From NCBI GenBank assembly GCA_030848705.1, contig CM061240.1, positions 128,452,998 through 128,516,997 on the forward strand: a stretch of 64,000 bases of DNA, read 5' to 3'. Each line of letters opens with the position of its first letter. Within the stretch, counting starts at the first letter, position 1. The translations under genes were made by a program, and so were the position numbers. Positions 48,308 through 59,920 of this stretch are shown in pieces. Origin of the DNA: Heracleum sosnowskyi. Taxonomy: Eukaryota; Streptophyta; Magnoliopsida; Apiales; Apiaceae. Below the pieces are notes generated by a model that made no database searches, had not been told where the DNA came from, and saw nothing but the letters and a program-made list of their open reading frames with translations.

Positions 48308-51002
48308 TTACTTTTAAAGAGATTTAATATGATTTAATAATCAAAAAACCGACATATCCTAAAATTTAAATTACATTTACATAGCAGGAAAAACAAATAT
48401 TTTAAAAAATAAATTAAATTGAAAAATCGTTATATAACTAATTAATAAAAGATCTCGGTGCTTTGCACGAGTATAAAGCTAGTAAAAGAAACTAGCAACC
48501 AAGACCAAAGAGTCCAAGACCTTATTAGATGATTTATCATTATCATTTTCATTAAGGATACTGCATTAGTGCTTCACGTATATTTATTAATTCAATATTA
48601 GTATAAATATTTATTTATAAGTTTTTCTTATATAATTTTATTACTTAAATTATTTTTTTTACTTTTAACAATATTTTGGAATAAATAATATAAATATTAG
48701 GTAATATTAAATTTTTTTATTTTATAATATTTGTATACCTAATAATATAAGTACTATACCATTTTGAAGAAAACTATCTGTGATAGCTTTCACACACAGC
48801 ATCATTCTTTGGATCCACATTTGATTAAACTCAAACTTACATAACATACTCTCCAAAAAAACTCCATTCAAGTCTCTCATATGCTTTGAACACATCGATT
48901 TTAAAACCAGAAACCAATATTGGTAGGCAAGTTTTCAATCTATTCCCCAATACTTTAGATAAAACAACCATGCAAATACTTGACAGAAATTGGAAAATTG
49001 GTATTTGTTTTTTCATTACTATGAATCGGTAGAGTAAAGAACATCAAGGTTCTCCCAGAGAAATTACAGAGACAAGGTTTTAGATTTTTAGTATACTACC
49101 ATCATCAGTAGATGATAAATATACTAAACAGACATCACTACTAGAAGTAGAAGTAGAAGTAGAAGTAGAAAACTATCTGTGATAGCTTTCACACAGCATC
49201 ATTCTTTGGATCCACATTTGATTAATAGATATACTAAACGATCAAAGAACAAGTTTGGGAGAGGTCTACATTGTAATTTAGTTGTTTGTTTGTCCATAGA
49301 ATGAGTAAGAAACTGATGCAATAAACATATCCTCCTTGAGCCTTAAAGCTTTTCGAGATCTCCGATATTTCAAGAATTCATGTAATAAAGAAGCAACGTA
49401 TAATCATAACACAGATAATCAAACATGTAATCAGCACGAGAGGAGTTGCTGAAACTATAATAACAAAGTTGGAGACTTGGAGATAAAATTAAAAATCTTA
49501 AAAATTTACCGGAAGAATATAATAAGTACTCTAGCTACCAATTCCAAGCAAAGATGATGAGCTTCTGCACCATCCCCTGAATATATGTATTCATGCATAC
49601 GTTGCACTTGGTGCATATCCTGCAATGACCAAAAATACCCTCAATCACAAATAGACCGCAGAGAAATTAGAAAATATTCACAATTAGTCTGAAATACCCT
49701 TTATGTGTAAATGTTCATAAATAGACATAAATACCCTCGGCAAATGTAATATATGAAAATTTTGGATATCAAAAATTTATTTTTTGAGAAGATCTCAAGT
49801 TCATTTCTTATGGATGATGTATTAGATGCTTGTTAAGATCATATCATTAGATGTGAACGTCGGAATAATAAAATTTATGTTGTGCTTTCTGCTAGTATCT
49901 CTCTTAGTAATATATCTTTATGATCTTGGGAGGATTGCCTTTCAACACTTCCATCCCCCTGAATATATGTATTCATGCATACGTTGCACTAGGTGCATAT
50001 CCTGAAATTGACCGTAAATACCCTCAGTCACAAATAGACCGTAAATACCCTCAAAATATATTTAAAATATTCAGAAATAGACCAAAAAGTACCCTCAATC
50101 ACAAATAGACCGTAAATACCCTCAAGATATATTTGAAATGTTCAGAAATAGACCAAAAGTAACCTCAGAGAAATTAGAAAATATTCACAATTAGTGTGAA
50201 ATACCCTTTATGTGTAAATGTTCATAAATAGACATAAATACCCTCGGCAAATGTAATATATGAAAATTTTGGTCACCAAGACATCACTCAAGATGATTTC
50301 AAAGTTGCAACCGGTCTCGGTAGATTAGAGTGCTGATTATTATGCTAAAATTCAAGCACATAAGTGCAAAAATAAATAGCAAATGCACGAGTTCAAGGGT
50401 TGTTCTCCTCTGTGAAAATATATGACTAGCGTAGTAGTCTCTGCTAACAACTTGAGATTATCAGAAAGTTGATTTTGTAATGTGATATCAAATTTTTTTT
50501 TATGAAAAGATCTCAAATTCATTTCTAATTCATTTCTTATGGGTGATATTTTATACGCTTATTAAGATCATGTCATTTGATGTGAACGTCGGAATAATAA
50601 ATTTTTTTTATGAAAAGATCTCAAGTTCATTTCTTATGGATGATGTATTAGACGCTTATTAAGATCATGTCATTAGATGTGAACGTCCTAATAATAAAAT
50701 TTATGTTGTGGTTTCTGCTAGTATCTCTCTTGGTATTATATCTTTATGATCTTGGGAGGATTGCCTTTCAACACTTCCATCTAATTTCTAAAGGGTCTGC
50801 AGGTTTACAAAGTAAAACACAAACATAAGAAGCAGCATTATTTAAGATTAAACAATCCAAAAACAACCATAGCGACAATTATAAGTACTTTTTATTGAAA
50901 GGCTAATGATTAAATTTGAGTAATAGATAATTTTTAAAGGTAGGCCAGACGAGTCTTCAGTTGCATGCATCCACAATGCAACTACAAGTGAACATTAAAG
51001 AA
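48308..51002. repeat. Expanded spacer of copy B with local duplications
   Basis: Compared with copy A (about 2415-3385) this spacer is about 1.7 kb longer. The segment with GATAGCTTTCACACA occurs at about 48780 and 49175. The segment with TTTCTTATGGATGATGTATT occurs at about 49805, 50530 (changed) and 50630. The AAATACCCTC minisatellite occurs at 49625-49740 and as two ~70-bp copies at 50027-50165. No gene is supported; 51002 is the downstream border of the CYP gene. Confidence 0.6.
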
Positions 51003-52737
51003 TCAAACATGTGGTCTGGCAACCACCAAGAGAGGAGATTTTCGACGAAGAGTAATGCCAGAGACACCAGTCATGTCTAAATCCTCCAATCTTTCCCCAT
51101 CAGGCAATTCAAAATCAAACTTGTGCACGACATTTGCTAGTGCAAGCTCATTAACGGCCATTGCAAATTGGATCCCAGGACAACCTCTTCGACCGGATCC
51201 AAAGGGAAGATACTCATAGTGAAGGCCTTTGTAATCAATAGGACTATTCAAGAACCTCTCAGGCCAGAACTCCTCCGGTTTGTCCCACAATGAAGGGTCT
51301 CTTGCAATAGCCCATGCATTTATCAGTACTTGTGTCCCTGATCTAATGTCATATCCCATTAATTTCACATCCTGCCTTGCTACTCTAGGAACTAGTAATG
51401 GAGCTATAAAGTACAAACGCATACTCTCTTTCATTACTGCTTTCAGGTAGTTCATTTTGACTAGATCACCCTCTAATATCATTGATTTGCCTTTGCCTAT
51501 TTCTCTAACCTCATTCTGCAATTTGAACATGACCTGCGGACTTTTTATCAAGGCTGCTATTGTCCACTCCAAAGTTGTAGATGTTGTTTCAGTTCCAGCC
51601 GCGAAAATATCCTACAAAAAGTTGTAAATGATTAAACTAGTTCTAAGTTTTAGGTATCCTACAACATTTAGTAGTAACAATATCATATTTTACAACAATT
51701 AGAACTAACAATAACATCAAACGGGTGTACGACACTTAAATTTTTTTTATCAAAATTTAGTACTAACTACAACATCAAAAGGGTGTCAATACTGCCAATT
51801 GTTCATTTATATCTAAGAGAAAGATATTGTTACTTACCAGGATAAGAGCTTTAATACATTCTCTATCAATAGAAGAGCCAGCATCTGTATTCTGAATCTC
51901 AAGCAAAATGGATACAAAGTCTTTGTTTGCACAACCATTATTCGATACAGTAGTACCTGTATGATCTCTAAGAACACCTTCCAGAAAAGTATCAATCTCA
52001 TTGGCTGCTTTCTCCACTTTTCCCTTCAATCCACTGAGCCAATCAACCCAACCGAGCCATGGAAAAAAATCCCCTATGCTGCGGGAATAACCTAACATCT
52101 TCATTAATTCGTCAAATAATATCTTGTATGATTTCCCTTTATAAACACTATAATATTTCCTTCCTAGTGCAACCCTGCAGACTACATTGTTTGTTAGTTC
52201 AGCTAACAGATCGCTTAAATTTACTAATTTTGAATGAGGATGTTGAATATTTTGAATTAAAAGTGCAACTTCTTCTTCTCTGACATTGTGAAATGAATGA
52301 ACCCTACTGCTACTTAAGAGCTGAGTAACACAGGCACTCTTTAGTTGTCTCCAGTATTCACTATAACGAGCAAACCCGACGTCCCTCCCGTTATAGAAGA
52401 TTCTATTGGGGACACTTAAAGTAGGTCGGTCCGAGAAAACCAGATCATTGGTTTTCAAAATCTCCTGAGCCGCATCAGCTGAAGAAACAACAACAACAGG
52501 TACACTTCCAAACTTAAGTAGCATTAATGGACCATACTTCTGAGCCAAGTCTCTGAGTGAAACGTGCGGGTCTGGACCAATTTGATGAAGGTTTCCAATT
52601 ATAGGAACTTTTGGTGGAGAAGGTGGCAAATTTTTGACAGCTGCTTTTCGGAGCGTTAACCATTTGTAGAGAAAAATTGTGGCAAGAGACAATGAAAAAA
52701 AATAGAGGTACAGGGGAGATTGCTCCAGCATCTTCAT
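51003..52737 (-). CDS. CYP71AJ: Cytochrome P450, CYP71AJ-like (copy B), two exons
   Basis: This paralogue of the gene at 3386-5120 has identical structure: exon 1 52737-51838 (300 codons), a 226-bp phase-0 intron, exon 2 51611-51003, 502 residues. It keeps AGTETT, ESMR, PERF and the heme loop with Cys444, so the fold and heme binding should be intact. It differs from copy A at Ala110Pro and Ala121Gly in the B-C region (substrate recognition site 1) and at Thr369Ile, Ile374Val and Glu377Val around site 5. It also has Arg416Trp directly before PERF. Glu377 and Arg416 lie in stretches (PRE and FRPERF) that are well conserved among A-type P450s. It may have altered substrate use or be decaying. 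A start upstream at 52881 is possible but unlikely. Confidence 0.88.
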
Positions 52738-53350
52738 TGCTATTGTTTGCCCATTAAAAGAGCTCAACGCTACATATATAAATAGCATATTAGCAAGAAA
52801 ATGTGGTCTCATGTAATCTATATATATATATATATATATATATGTTAGAGGATAAATTGTTTTAATTATGAAAGGATCCAATGTGTAATCGCAAAAATAT
52901 TGTTAGAGCAACATTTTTTCTTAGAGGCGATGGTCGGTCAATATCATCAACAACTATACCATCATGTTAAGGTGGAGTTTTGTTCGAAGAAGCAAGTGAA
53001 ACACCTGTGACTGATTCTGATTCAATCAAAGCTGGTTGCAAATTGCTTCTTAAAATGTTCCCCGAGCAACATCTACGTGCCTAATGCAACAGTTAAATAT
53101 GTGTGTTGCCTGTAGTTTTGTTGTCTTCTCCGCAGTAACATAGTATATACTATAATTTTAAAATTTTCTTTTTTTAGATACAAATTTTTATCCAAAAAGA
53201 AAATTGAACAACGATCACCACAAACGTTTCTGTCATGCATATTAACGTCTATTGATCGATGGCCCCTGTCAATTATTGTTGGATAAGTCTGTTGGATGAC
53301 CCGTGTCAATTATTGTTGGAAAAGTCTGTTGGACTGTAGTACAATTATTG
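52738..53350. other. 5-prime flank of CYP copy B with TA run and inserted sequence
   Basis: The start codon is followed upstream by a (TA)n run at about 52820-52845, where copy A has about 320 bp of unique sequence. Sequence from about 52930 to 53350 is absent from copy A. It includes a short open stretch near 52980-53085 (TPVTDSDSIKAGCKLLLKMF) that may be a gene fragment I cannot name. A 35-40-bp direct repeat lies at 53267-53338 (CAATTATTGTTGGA). Copy-A homology resumes near 53757. Confidence 0.45.
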
Positions 53351-53750
53351 GCGTGTTTGGCAACGGGTTTATAAGCCGACTTATGGTTTATAAATCCATA
53401 AGAGTTTATAGGGGTGTTTGTCAACCCAATTTATGACCTCAATTTTTAACTTATATGTTAATAAGTTGAATGTTAATAATGGGCTTATTACTTGATTTCT
53501 TTGTTTTTAAATACTTTATATTTTTATATTTGTGTTTTTAAATATATTTTTAATTTAAAATGCAAGTTTTGAAATCATTGTATTTAATAATTATTTTTTC
53601 AAATTTAATTTAGCAAACTCTTAACTAACTTATAAGTAAATTTATCCAAACACCCGTATAACTTATAAATTCATCAACTTATCACTTATATGGCATTTAC
53701 TCATTTTAAGCTATAAATCGACTTTTTTATGATATCCCAAACATACACTA
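53351..53750. mobile_element. MITE related to the one at 1715-2212
   Basis: The ends TTGGCGTGTTTGGCAAC and the inverse of GATATCCCAAACATACACTAA are inverted repeats. The right end also shares TTATAGCTTAAAATGAGTAA (reverse strand) with the left end of the element at 1715. Copy A (near 5640) has no insert. The target looks like TTA with one change. Non-coding. Confidence 0.65.
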
Positions 53751-54021
53751 AGTCTGTTAGACTATAGTACAATTAAGTTTGTTGGTCCATTGTTTGGGAC
53801 CATATGTTTTTCAAGTTGCTGGAACGCTCATACTCTGTGGTGGAAGGATTTCGAAAGAGACTGGAACTAAAAATATGTATAGTAAAATTTTAAAAATCTG
53901 TCAAGACTTGTATTAAAATTTTCACTAATTTTTACCTCAAAATCAAGAGTTGGAAAAAGCTAAGATGCATAAACTGATACACAGTGATAAGAAATATATA
54001 TTAATACATGCACAAATTGTA

Positions 54022-54229
54022 TTTGAACGCACAGGAGGTGAAAAGAGAGACTCTGAGCACAACAGTAACAAGGGCATGCAGAGGGATAAATACTTCAACA
54101 CGTTCCAAAAAATATTTTATTCCAGCTCACAGCGACAACTCAGCATGTCACATGTTACAGTTTTATCCCTCTGCATGCCCTTGTTACTGCTGTGCTCAAA
54201 GTCTCTCTTTTCACCTCCTGTGCGTTCAA
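54022..54229. repeat. Foldback: ~68-bp inverted arms with ~71-bp loop
   Basis: The left arm 54022-54090 (starting TTGAACGCACAGGAGGTGAA) is almost perfectly complementary to the right arm 54162-54229 (ending CACCTCCTGTGCGTTCAA). RNA from either strand would form a long hairpin. The same arm sequence occurs once in the Helitron at about 44140-44215. The overlapping reading frames here (53950-54454) are products of the inverted repeat. Confidence 0.85.
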
Positions 54230-54601
54230 CCAACAATTCAAACTTCAGTCGGCATCTTAAAACTTCAGTTGAGTGACGATTTTGTCATTTCACCTCGACA
54301 AACCTTGGCAAGGAACTTATCGGTAATTCAGATTCTCATTCTAAACAAACCTTTTTCCCTTTATTGTCCTGTAGATTCATTGGTAAAAGTGAAGTTGAGC
54401 CCTTGTACAACTAATGATGGACTCATTCACGAGGTTGATATGATTGAGAAATGAAGGTTTAAGTCAGAGCTTCGGCTTCGATCTATACATATGTTGTTCA
54501 CGTACTTGTTTGTAACTTCTTTTTTGGTCTAAATATTTCGTGGACTATACTACGTTTTTTTGTCCTTAATTTCCTTGTCTTCAGTATCTGATTTGAATAT
54601 A
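54160..54601 (+). repeat. Inverted relative of the Helitron 5-prime region at 43890-44230
   Basis: Reading the minus strand at 44230-43890 gives the same series of words as 54160-54460 here, including CCTTGCCAAGGAACTT-like, TTATTGTCCTGTAGATTCAT and GATGGACTCATT. It is a second, opposite copy of the sequence carried by that Helitron, without recognisable Helitron ends. The origin of the carried sequence is unknown. Confidence 0.6.
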
Positions 54602-55523
54602 CAGTTAAACCTCGATTAAGTAATATTCGATAAAGTAATAACCTCGCTTAAGTAATAAATTTCGTCGGTCCCAACTTGGGCCAATGTTGTAAAATAATAT
54701 TCTCGTTAAAAGCATAAGATAATAAAAAATTAGAAAGTCATTAAGGGCCCAACTAATATGTAAAGTAATAATTCCAAAATTATATATATATATATATATA
54801 TATAATGTATATGAGTTGCAAAATTCAATTCTTTTTAGAATATGAATCTATAGTAGATTGTTTTTTCTTTCCACCAAATCCAAAATTAACCTCATCCTTG
54901 ACTTTATTTAAAACATAAATAACTCATGATATGTTTTGCTCGTGTTGTAACAAGTAATTGTTCAAAGTGTTGATTGCTTGAAATGCTTCCTTTAATGACA
55001 CGATTGGGATGACATTGCTATCGTCCGATTCAGGATCAATTCCTTCATTAGTATTCATTACCGACTCAATGATTTCTTCATCCGTAGGTGATTCCATAAC
55101 CGCATCATTCTCGCTTGGATAATTTAAGAGATGCTCAACATCCATCACATTTCTATATTATAAATTAGAGATAGCTTCATTTAATCATTCGATACCTTCA
55201 TTTATTTCACCAAGTTCTTGTTCTTCATTTCCTTCTGAACGAATCTTGCAATGCCGAAAACAATTTGCAATTGTAGTTGTTTTCATATCAATATTCCAAG
55301 CCATGTTAGCAATACTAATAACATTCAAAATACATTGCATGTGATTGATTCTTGTTTTTAAACATAATGTATTGTAATGCGTAAACATAAAAATTCGGTA
55401 AAGTAATAAAATATTACTTTATCGATAAAGTAATAAAATGTTATTATATCGATAAAGTAATAAATTCGGTAAAGTAATATTTTTTCATGGTCCTAAGGGT
55501 ATTACTTTAAAGAGGTTTAACTG
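54602..55523 (-). mobile_element. pogo/Lemi-like (Tc1/mariner) element, deletion derivative
   Basis: The terminal inverted repeats begin CAGTTAAACCTC on both sides and are flanked by TA (54600-54601 and 55524-55525). Several inverted and direct GATAAAGTAATA words follow, as in Arabidopsis Emigrant/Lemi elements. The inside carries minus-strand transposase remnants, described separately. A TA run lies at about 54780-54804. At 922 bp it is far too short to be autonomous. Confidence 0.85.
54924..55388 (-). pseudogene. Remnant of a pogo-type transposase
   Basis: Two minus-strand pieces remain. 55388-55185 includes MAWNIDMKTTTIANCFRHCK, the motif pattern (W, TTI, NCFRH) found after the catalytic domain of plant pogo/Tigger-like transposases. 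55148-54924 includes IVSLKEAFQAINTLNNYLLQ, the usual C-terminal helix. The pieces are separated by a stop and frame change, and the catalytic domain is gone. It is a pseudogene belonging to the surrounding element. Confidence 0.75.
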
Positions 55524-55817
55524 TATATGTATTTAGAGCAATCAGAGCCGGCCCAGATACCAAGCCCTTTATGCTCTTAAATGGGAACACCAAAAAAATC
55601 AAATTTTCAGGGGCAATTTTTTTTTAAATATGTATATATGGGAGCAATTTTTTTTTTTTTTTAAATAAAGGCACATAAAAAGAAATCAGGGGCACACATT
55701 TTTAACCTTTGATAATAGATTTAAGAATGATTTCATACTAGTTATGATCTCTCATGTGATTTCTACGAATAATATTTGAAGAAATAAGAACTTTAAACCA
55801 AAAAAAATAAAGTAGCA
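55524..55817. other. No feature recognised
   Basis: Low-complexity AT-rich sequence with poly-T runs at about 55618-55665; no gene or terminal repeat seen. Confidence 0.4.
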
Positions 55818-56257
55818 GGTTATAACCGACCGCTTATCGGACGTCGGTTATGGCTTTCTTCCCAAAACGACGCCGTTTCAGCCTCAGCAGGTACAAACAA
55901 TTTAATTTAAATTATTTTTTATTCAATTTCGGCGCCCACTTAAAACTGACCGAATGAATCGGTCGGTTTTGTGCCTGCCACGTCAACAATATAACCGATC
56001 GATCCCGTGTCGTCGGTTTTATCTATGCCACGTCACTAAAAACGGTGTCGTTTCTGTGTGTGCTACAGGCGAAACCGACCGCTAGATGTATGGTCGGTTT
56101 TACCTTTCCCCCATCGCGTGCCACGTTAGCCGAAACGATGTCGTTTTTGGTTTATCCACAGTTAAAACCGACCAACTCGACCTACGGTCGGTTTTAATCA
56201 CCCCGTTTTTATTCGGTCGGTTTTAAGTGGTCGGTTTTAAACAGTTTTCTTGTAGTG
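55818..56257. mobile_element. Solitary CACTA end with ACCGACC subterminal repeats
   Basis: The sequence ends AGTTTTCTTGTAGTG, the right-hand CACTA terminus. It is filled with GGTCGGTTTTA/AAAACCGACC words in both orientations, and AACGACGCCGTTT-type palindromes lie near 55865, 56042 and 56133. I found no partner terminus to the left before the pogo element, so this looks like a truncated element or a solo end. The same subterminal words recur at 59921-60210 and 60925-61160. Confidence 0.75.
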
Positions 56258-56334
56258 TCTATAGATGAGAGAGATGGAGAGAGTAACCAGATGAACATAA
56301 AAGGAACAAATAAAAATAAATATATAATCTAAAA

Positions 56335-56519
56335 GAATAATGATAGATGTACCGAATTGGGTACCGAAATTTGGTACTGAATGCTTATATTCTGATTGGC
56401 TAATAATAATGGACCCCTGCATTCACATTAATTCCACGAATAAAATCATTCTAAATTGTCACGTCATCAATGCCACAGTACCAGATTTCGGTACCAATTC
56501 GGTAGCTCTAGTATTACTC
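56335..56519. mobile_element. MULE-type MITE (185 bp) with 9-bp target duplication
   Basis: The inverted ends GAATAATGATAGATGTACCG and GAGTAATACTAGAGCTACCG continue into ACCGAATTGG-GTACCGAAAT on both arms. A 9-bp direct repeat AATCTAAAA flanks it (56326-56334 and 56520-56528). A 9-bp duplication is the hallmark of Mutator-like elements. Non-coding. Confidence 0.85.
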
Positions 56520-56528
56520 AATCTAAAA

Positions 56529-57978
56529 TCTAAATTAGGGAAAAGAGAATAAATGAGAAACTTGATAAGTTTTTTATTAGGACGGCTTATCATCATACTT
56601 CATCCGTCTTAAAATGTATGATATATAGTTTGATCTTTTGCTCAATATGAGAAAAATACTTCTAAGTACGTACTTAAATGCATATTTAACTTTAAATAAA
56701 ATGACGTAAATGATGAATAGGCCAAAACTCAACGCGGTTATTAAGGTTATCATGGTCAACGCGGTCAAAATAATCTTATTAAGGTTATCATGGTCAGGTG
56801 ACGAAGAAAAATGAAACAAACAGCAAGAATGGGCCAGCTAAGTTAGAAATAAAAATGGGCTAGTCTAATGTTATCCTAGGCCCAATTAAAATCTGGCCGT
56901 TAGAGTAGAGGGCCTCATTTGACAGAAAATCAAAACTTGAAAAGTACTATTCACATTAAGATCACACTTGTAAACCAAAGTCATGACGAGGTATTACGAC
57001 GAACCAAGCAAATGAAAAAGCATGGGCCGGTCTTGAAAATAACTGGGCTAAGAATTTCGTAGCTTAAGCCTTAGTAAACCAAATTTTAAAAAAAAAATCA
57101 TTACTTTTTTCTAGTGATGGTTATAATTTTTAAAATAATTACCTTTAAATTTTATTAAACTTATCATTTATGGTTAATAAAATAGGTATGAGAAGTTTAT
57201 AGATGTCTAAATTTGACACCGCTATAATCTTTTTAAAAGACTTAATGGAATAATATTTAAATATATCTTTTTTTGAAAGAGTAAAATATATCTTACAACC
57301 CTACATACTACCCAAAATAACTAAATCTTATATAAAATATTATTAAATATTTAAAGATTTGTAAATTAAAATATAAAAAACACATAACATATTTCCAACA
57401 AACAAACAATCGAATTTAGCCTTTTTAGGCAAGTATAATTAATTGCTTATTAAGTTTCTTAAGATGTGTTCTAAAAAAGAATTATTAGTGCGTCTAAGTA
57501 CATTTTATTTAAAAATCTGATTAATATTTAATTGCAATGATGTGCATATCCTAAAAGTAAACATATAAAATTTTCAAGTAATTAAGTCATCAACAATTTT
57601 TTAACAAAAGGTATATAGATTACAAAAATCAAGATATATTATATTATAATTCTCCCTCCAATTATATAACGTTTTGACTTTTGTATATACTTTGATCAAT
57701 TTTAATTTTTAGCATATATTTTTGTTTATATTTTTTTTAATTATAAATACATGTTTAAGACTCTAAAATGCATGTAAACATAGAAAAGAAAGTTTGGAGA
57801 TAAAGAGAAAACAAACTCAAGAAAGCAAAGAGGATAAGTGATACAAAACATATAATGTATGTTTTCTTTTATCTATTTTGTAAATAGTTTTCTTTTATGT
57901 ATGTGTGTATCACATTTATAATTTGAAAGTGCATGTTAAATTGTTTGTTTACATATATATATTTATATATTTGTGTAG
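56529..57978. other. AT-rich stretch upstream of the TNP2-like gene; no gene
   Basis: No coding region or CACTA terminus was found. The direct repeat TTATTAAGGTTATCATGGTCA occurs at about 56737 and 56776. The bases before the ATG at 57979 end TTGTGTAG, so the first coding exon may follow a 5-prime intron. Confidence 0.4.
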
Positions 57979-59738
57979 ATGGCAAACATTGATCGAAGTT
58001 GGATAAGTAATCAAATACAAAGTGATAAAATTTCTTTAACTCCCGAATATAGAGATGATGTAGAATTTTTCATAAATTTTGCAAGTAATAAAGAGGGAGT
58101 AGTAGAGGAGGATGGTAAGATGAAGTGTCCTTGTAAGCGTTGTAAGAATTTGAATTGGTTAGATATTGATGAAATTAGATTTCATTTGCTTTCTAAAGGG
58201 ATGCTTGAGGGTTATATCGTGTGGACATCGCACGGTGATGAAGTTGTGCAAAGAAATGAGAGTCGACGTTGTCGTAGTCATCGAGAACCTCCGAGGGTAG
58301 AAGAACCGGTAGATTTGAATGCTATGTTACATGATTTGGCCGGTGCAAATTATGAATATTATGACACCACGGATACGGGAGCTAGTAATGTAGAACAAGC
58401 TCCAAATGATAGTGCTAAAAAATTCTATGAGTTGATTGTTGAAAATGGAGTCCTTATTTATCCGGGCAATACAAAGTATACAAGATTAAGCTTGACCGCA
58501 AAATTATTAGAATTCAAAAACTATTCTAATTGTAGTAATAAATCTTTTGATAGTTTGCTTGAACTTCTTGCGGACGTGTTACTAAAGAAACACACATTGC
58601 CCGAAAATAATTATGAAATAAAAAAGATTATGATGGGTTTGAGGGTTGAATATGAAAAAATTGATATGTGCGAGAATGATTGCATGTTATTTTATAGAGA
58701 TGACAAAGATAAAATTGTATGTGATATATGTGGTAAAGATCGTTATCAGGATGTTTCGAAGAAAAATGGTAAAACTTGGTTAAAAAATTCGTGTTATGAG
58801 ACAACGTCCCGGGACAACTCCTCAAGATTTAGATCGTATTATCAAGACTCGATTTAAAACTTGGTTAAAAAAAAAGGTATTTGTTGAATTTAGCAAACTT
58901 TGAATCTCAATTTTGACCTTATCATTACATGTTTTATTTTTAATTTTTTTATAACTAGGTTGAGAATGATGAGGTAGAGGGACCTCGTTTCAAAGACTTA
59001 CTTGAAGGACCGTCACTAGGAGTCATGACTTTTGAGACTTGTCAAGTTAATGGATATAAATTTTCAACGACATCCACATCCGGTTCCGGTGTTGTTGTTA
59101 AAGGCACTTCACACAAAAATAATCTTGATTATTTTGGTCAACTACAAGAAATCGTGAGACTTATTTATGATGGATGCAATCATGCATGTATATTTGTTCA
59201 AGTGTATATGGTTTGATAGTATCGGTGAGGGTGTGAGGAGGGATAAGAATCGAGTGGTGATGATTGATATAACTTCAAGATTGAGGTCTAATGAGATTTT
59301 TATTTTAGCTAGTCAAGCCTCTCAAATATATTACGCTCCTAGTGTATTGGATCCACGAAGCAAAATATATACAGTGGTCAAATCTAAAAGTCGTCCAATA
59401 GATGAAACTATCATTTGTGCAAAACGATATTGAGGACGCTTTTCAAGAAGATAGATCTAATGCCGGAAGTTTTTCACTCTTTGTTGATTTCGCATAATAT
59501 GGACAAATCCCATTCATTCGACATGAAAGTCAAGAAGAAGAAGAAGAAGAAGAAGAAGCAGAAGAAGAAGAAGAAGAAGAAGAAGATGATGATGATGATG
59601 ATGATGATGTAGGTGACAAAGAGGAGAGTGAAGAGGAGGACGATGAAGACGATGAAGAGGAGGAAGAAGAAAGAGGAGGTGACGATAATGATGATGATGA
59701 AGACGATGATGGTTTTGATGAAATTGAATAATATTGTT
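57979..59738 (+). pseudogene. TNP2-like CACTA transposase gene lacking its catalytic core
   Basis: The intact first part (57979 to about 58750) begins MANIDRSWISNQ and contains the transposase-associated domain: MKCPCKRCKNLNW, HLLSKGMLEGYIVWTSHGDE. The TNP2 start follows with NKSFDSLLELLADVLLKKHTL, MCENDCMLFYRD and CDICGKDRY. The frame then breaks near 58780. Sequence resumes with the C-terminal region, DLDRIIKTRFKTWLKKK in another frame, then an exon from 58961 (FKDLLEGPSLGVMTFETCQV) and a DUF4216-like domain (DYFGQLQEIVRLIYDG, then after a frameshift near 59210 NEIFILASQASQIYYAP). The catalytic transposase domain between is missing. A stop at about 59490 precedes a Glu/Asp tail to 59730. 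It is a deletion derivative. Confidence 0.82.
59535..59730 (+). repeat. GAA/GAT triplet run coding for the acidic tail
   Basis: AAG/GAA and GAT/ATG triplets run through 59535-59610 and continue as a purine-rich GAGGA tract to 59730. In the frame of the TNP2 remnant they give poly-Glu then poly-Asp. The minus-strand and shifted reading frames here (poly-Lys, poly-Ile/Phe) are by-products. Confidence 0.85.
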
Positions 59739-59920
59739 CTTAATTTCACTTCGATAATGATGACTTTGTATTTGTAAGTGATGTAAATTAAAATTTATAA
59801 TGATGATATAACTTTGATATTATATTTGTTGGTATTGGTCATATGGAGGTTGGTATTTTGATATAGGATCAATTGTTATTGGAATATGGAGGTTAAATAT
59901 AGGATATTTTACGACAGAAA

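Noticed and set aside
53950..54454. Two plus-strand frames of 108 and 148 residues
   Set aside because: They run through both arms of the foldback and into Helitron-derived sequence; composition is not protein-like.
57979..58857. A host zinc-binding or nuclear protein gene
   Set aside because: The CPCKRC motif and following HLLSKG..GYIVWTSHG pattern are the CACTA transposase-associated domain, and TNP2 sequence follows.
59474..59749. Minus-strand 91-residue frame rich in Ile and Phe
   Set aside because: Complement of the GAA/GAT triplet tract that encodes the acidic tail of the TNP2 remnant.
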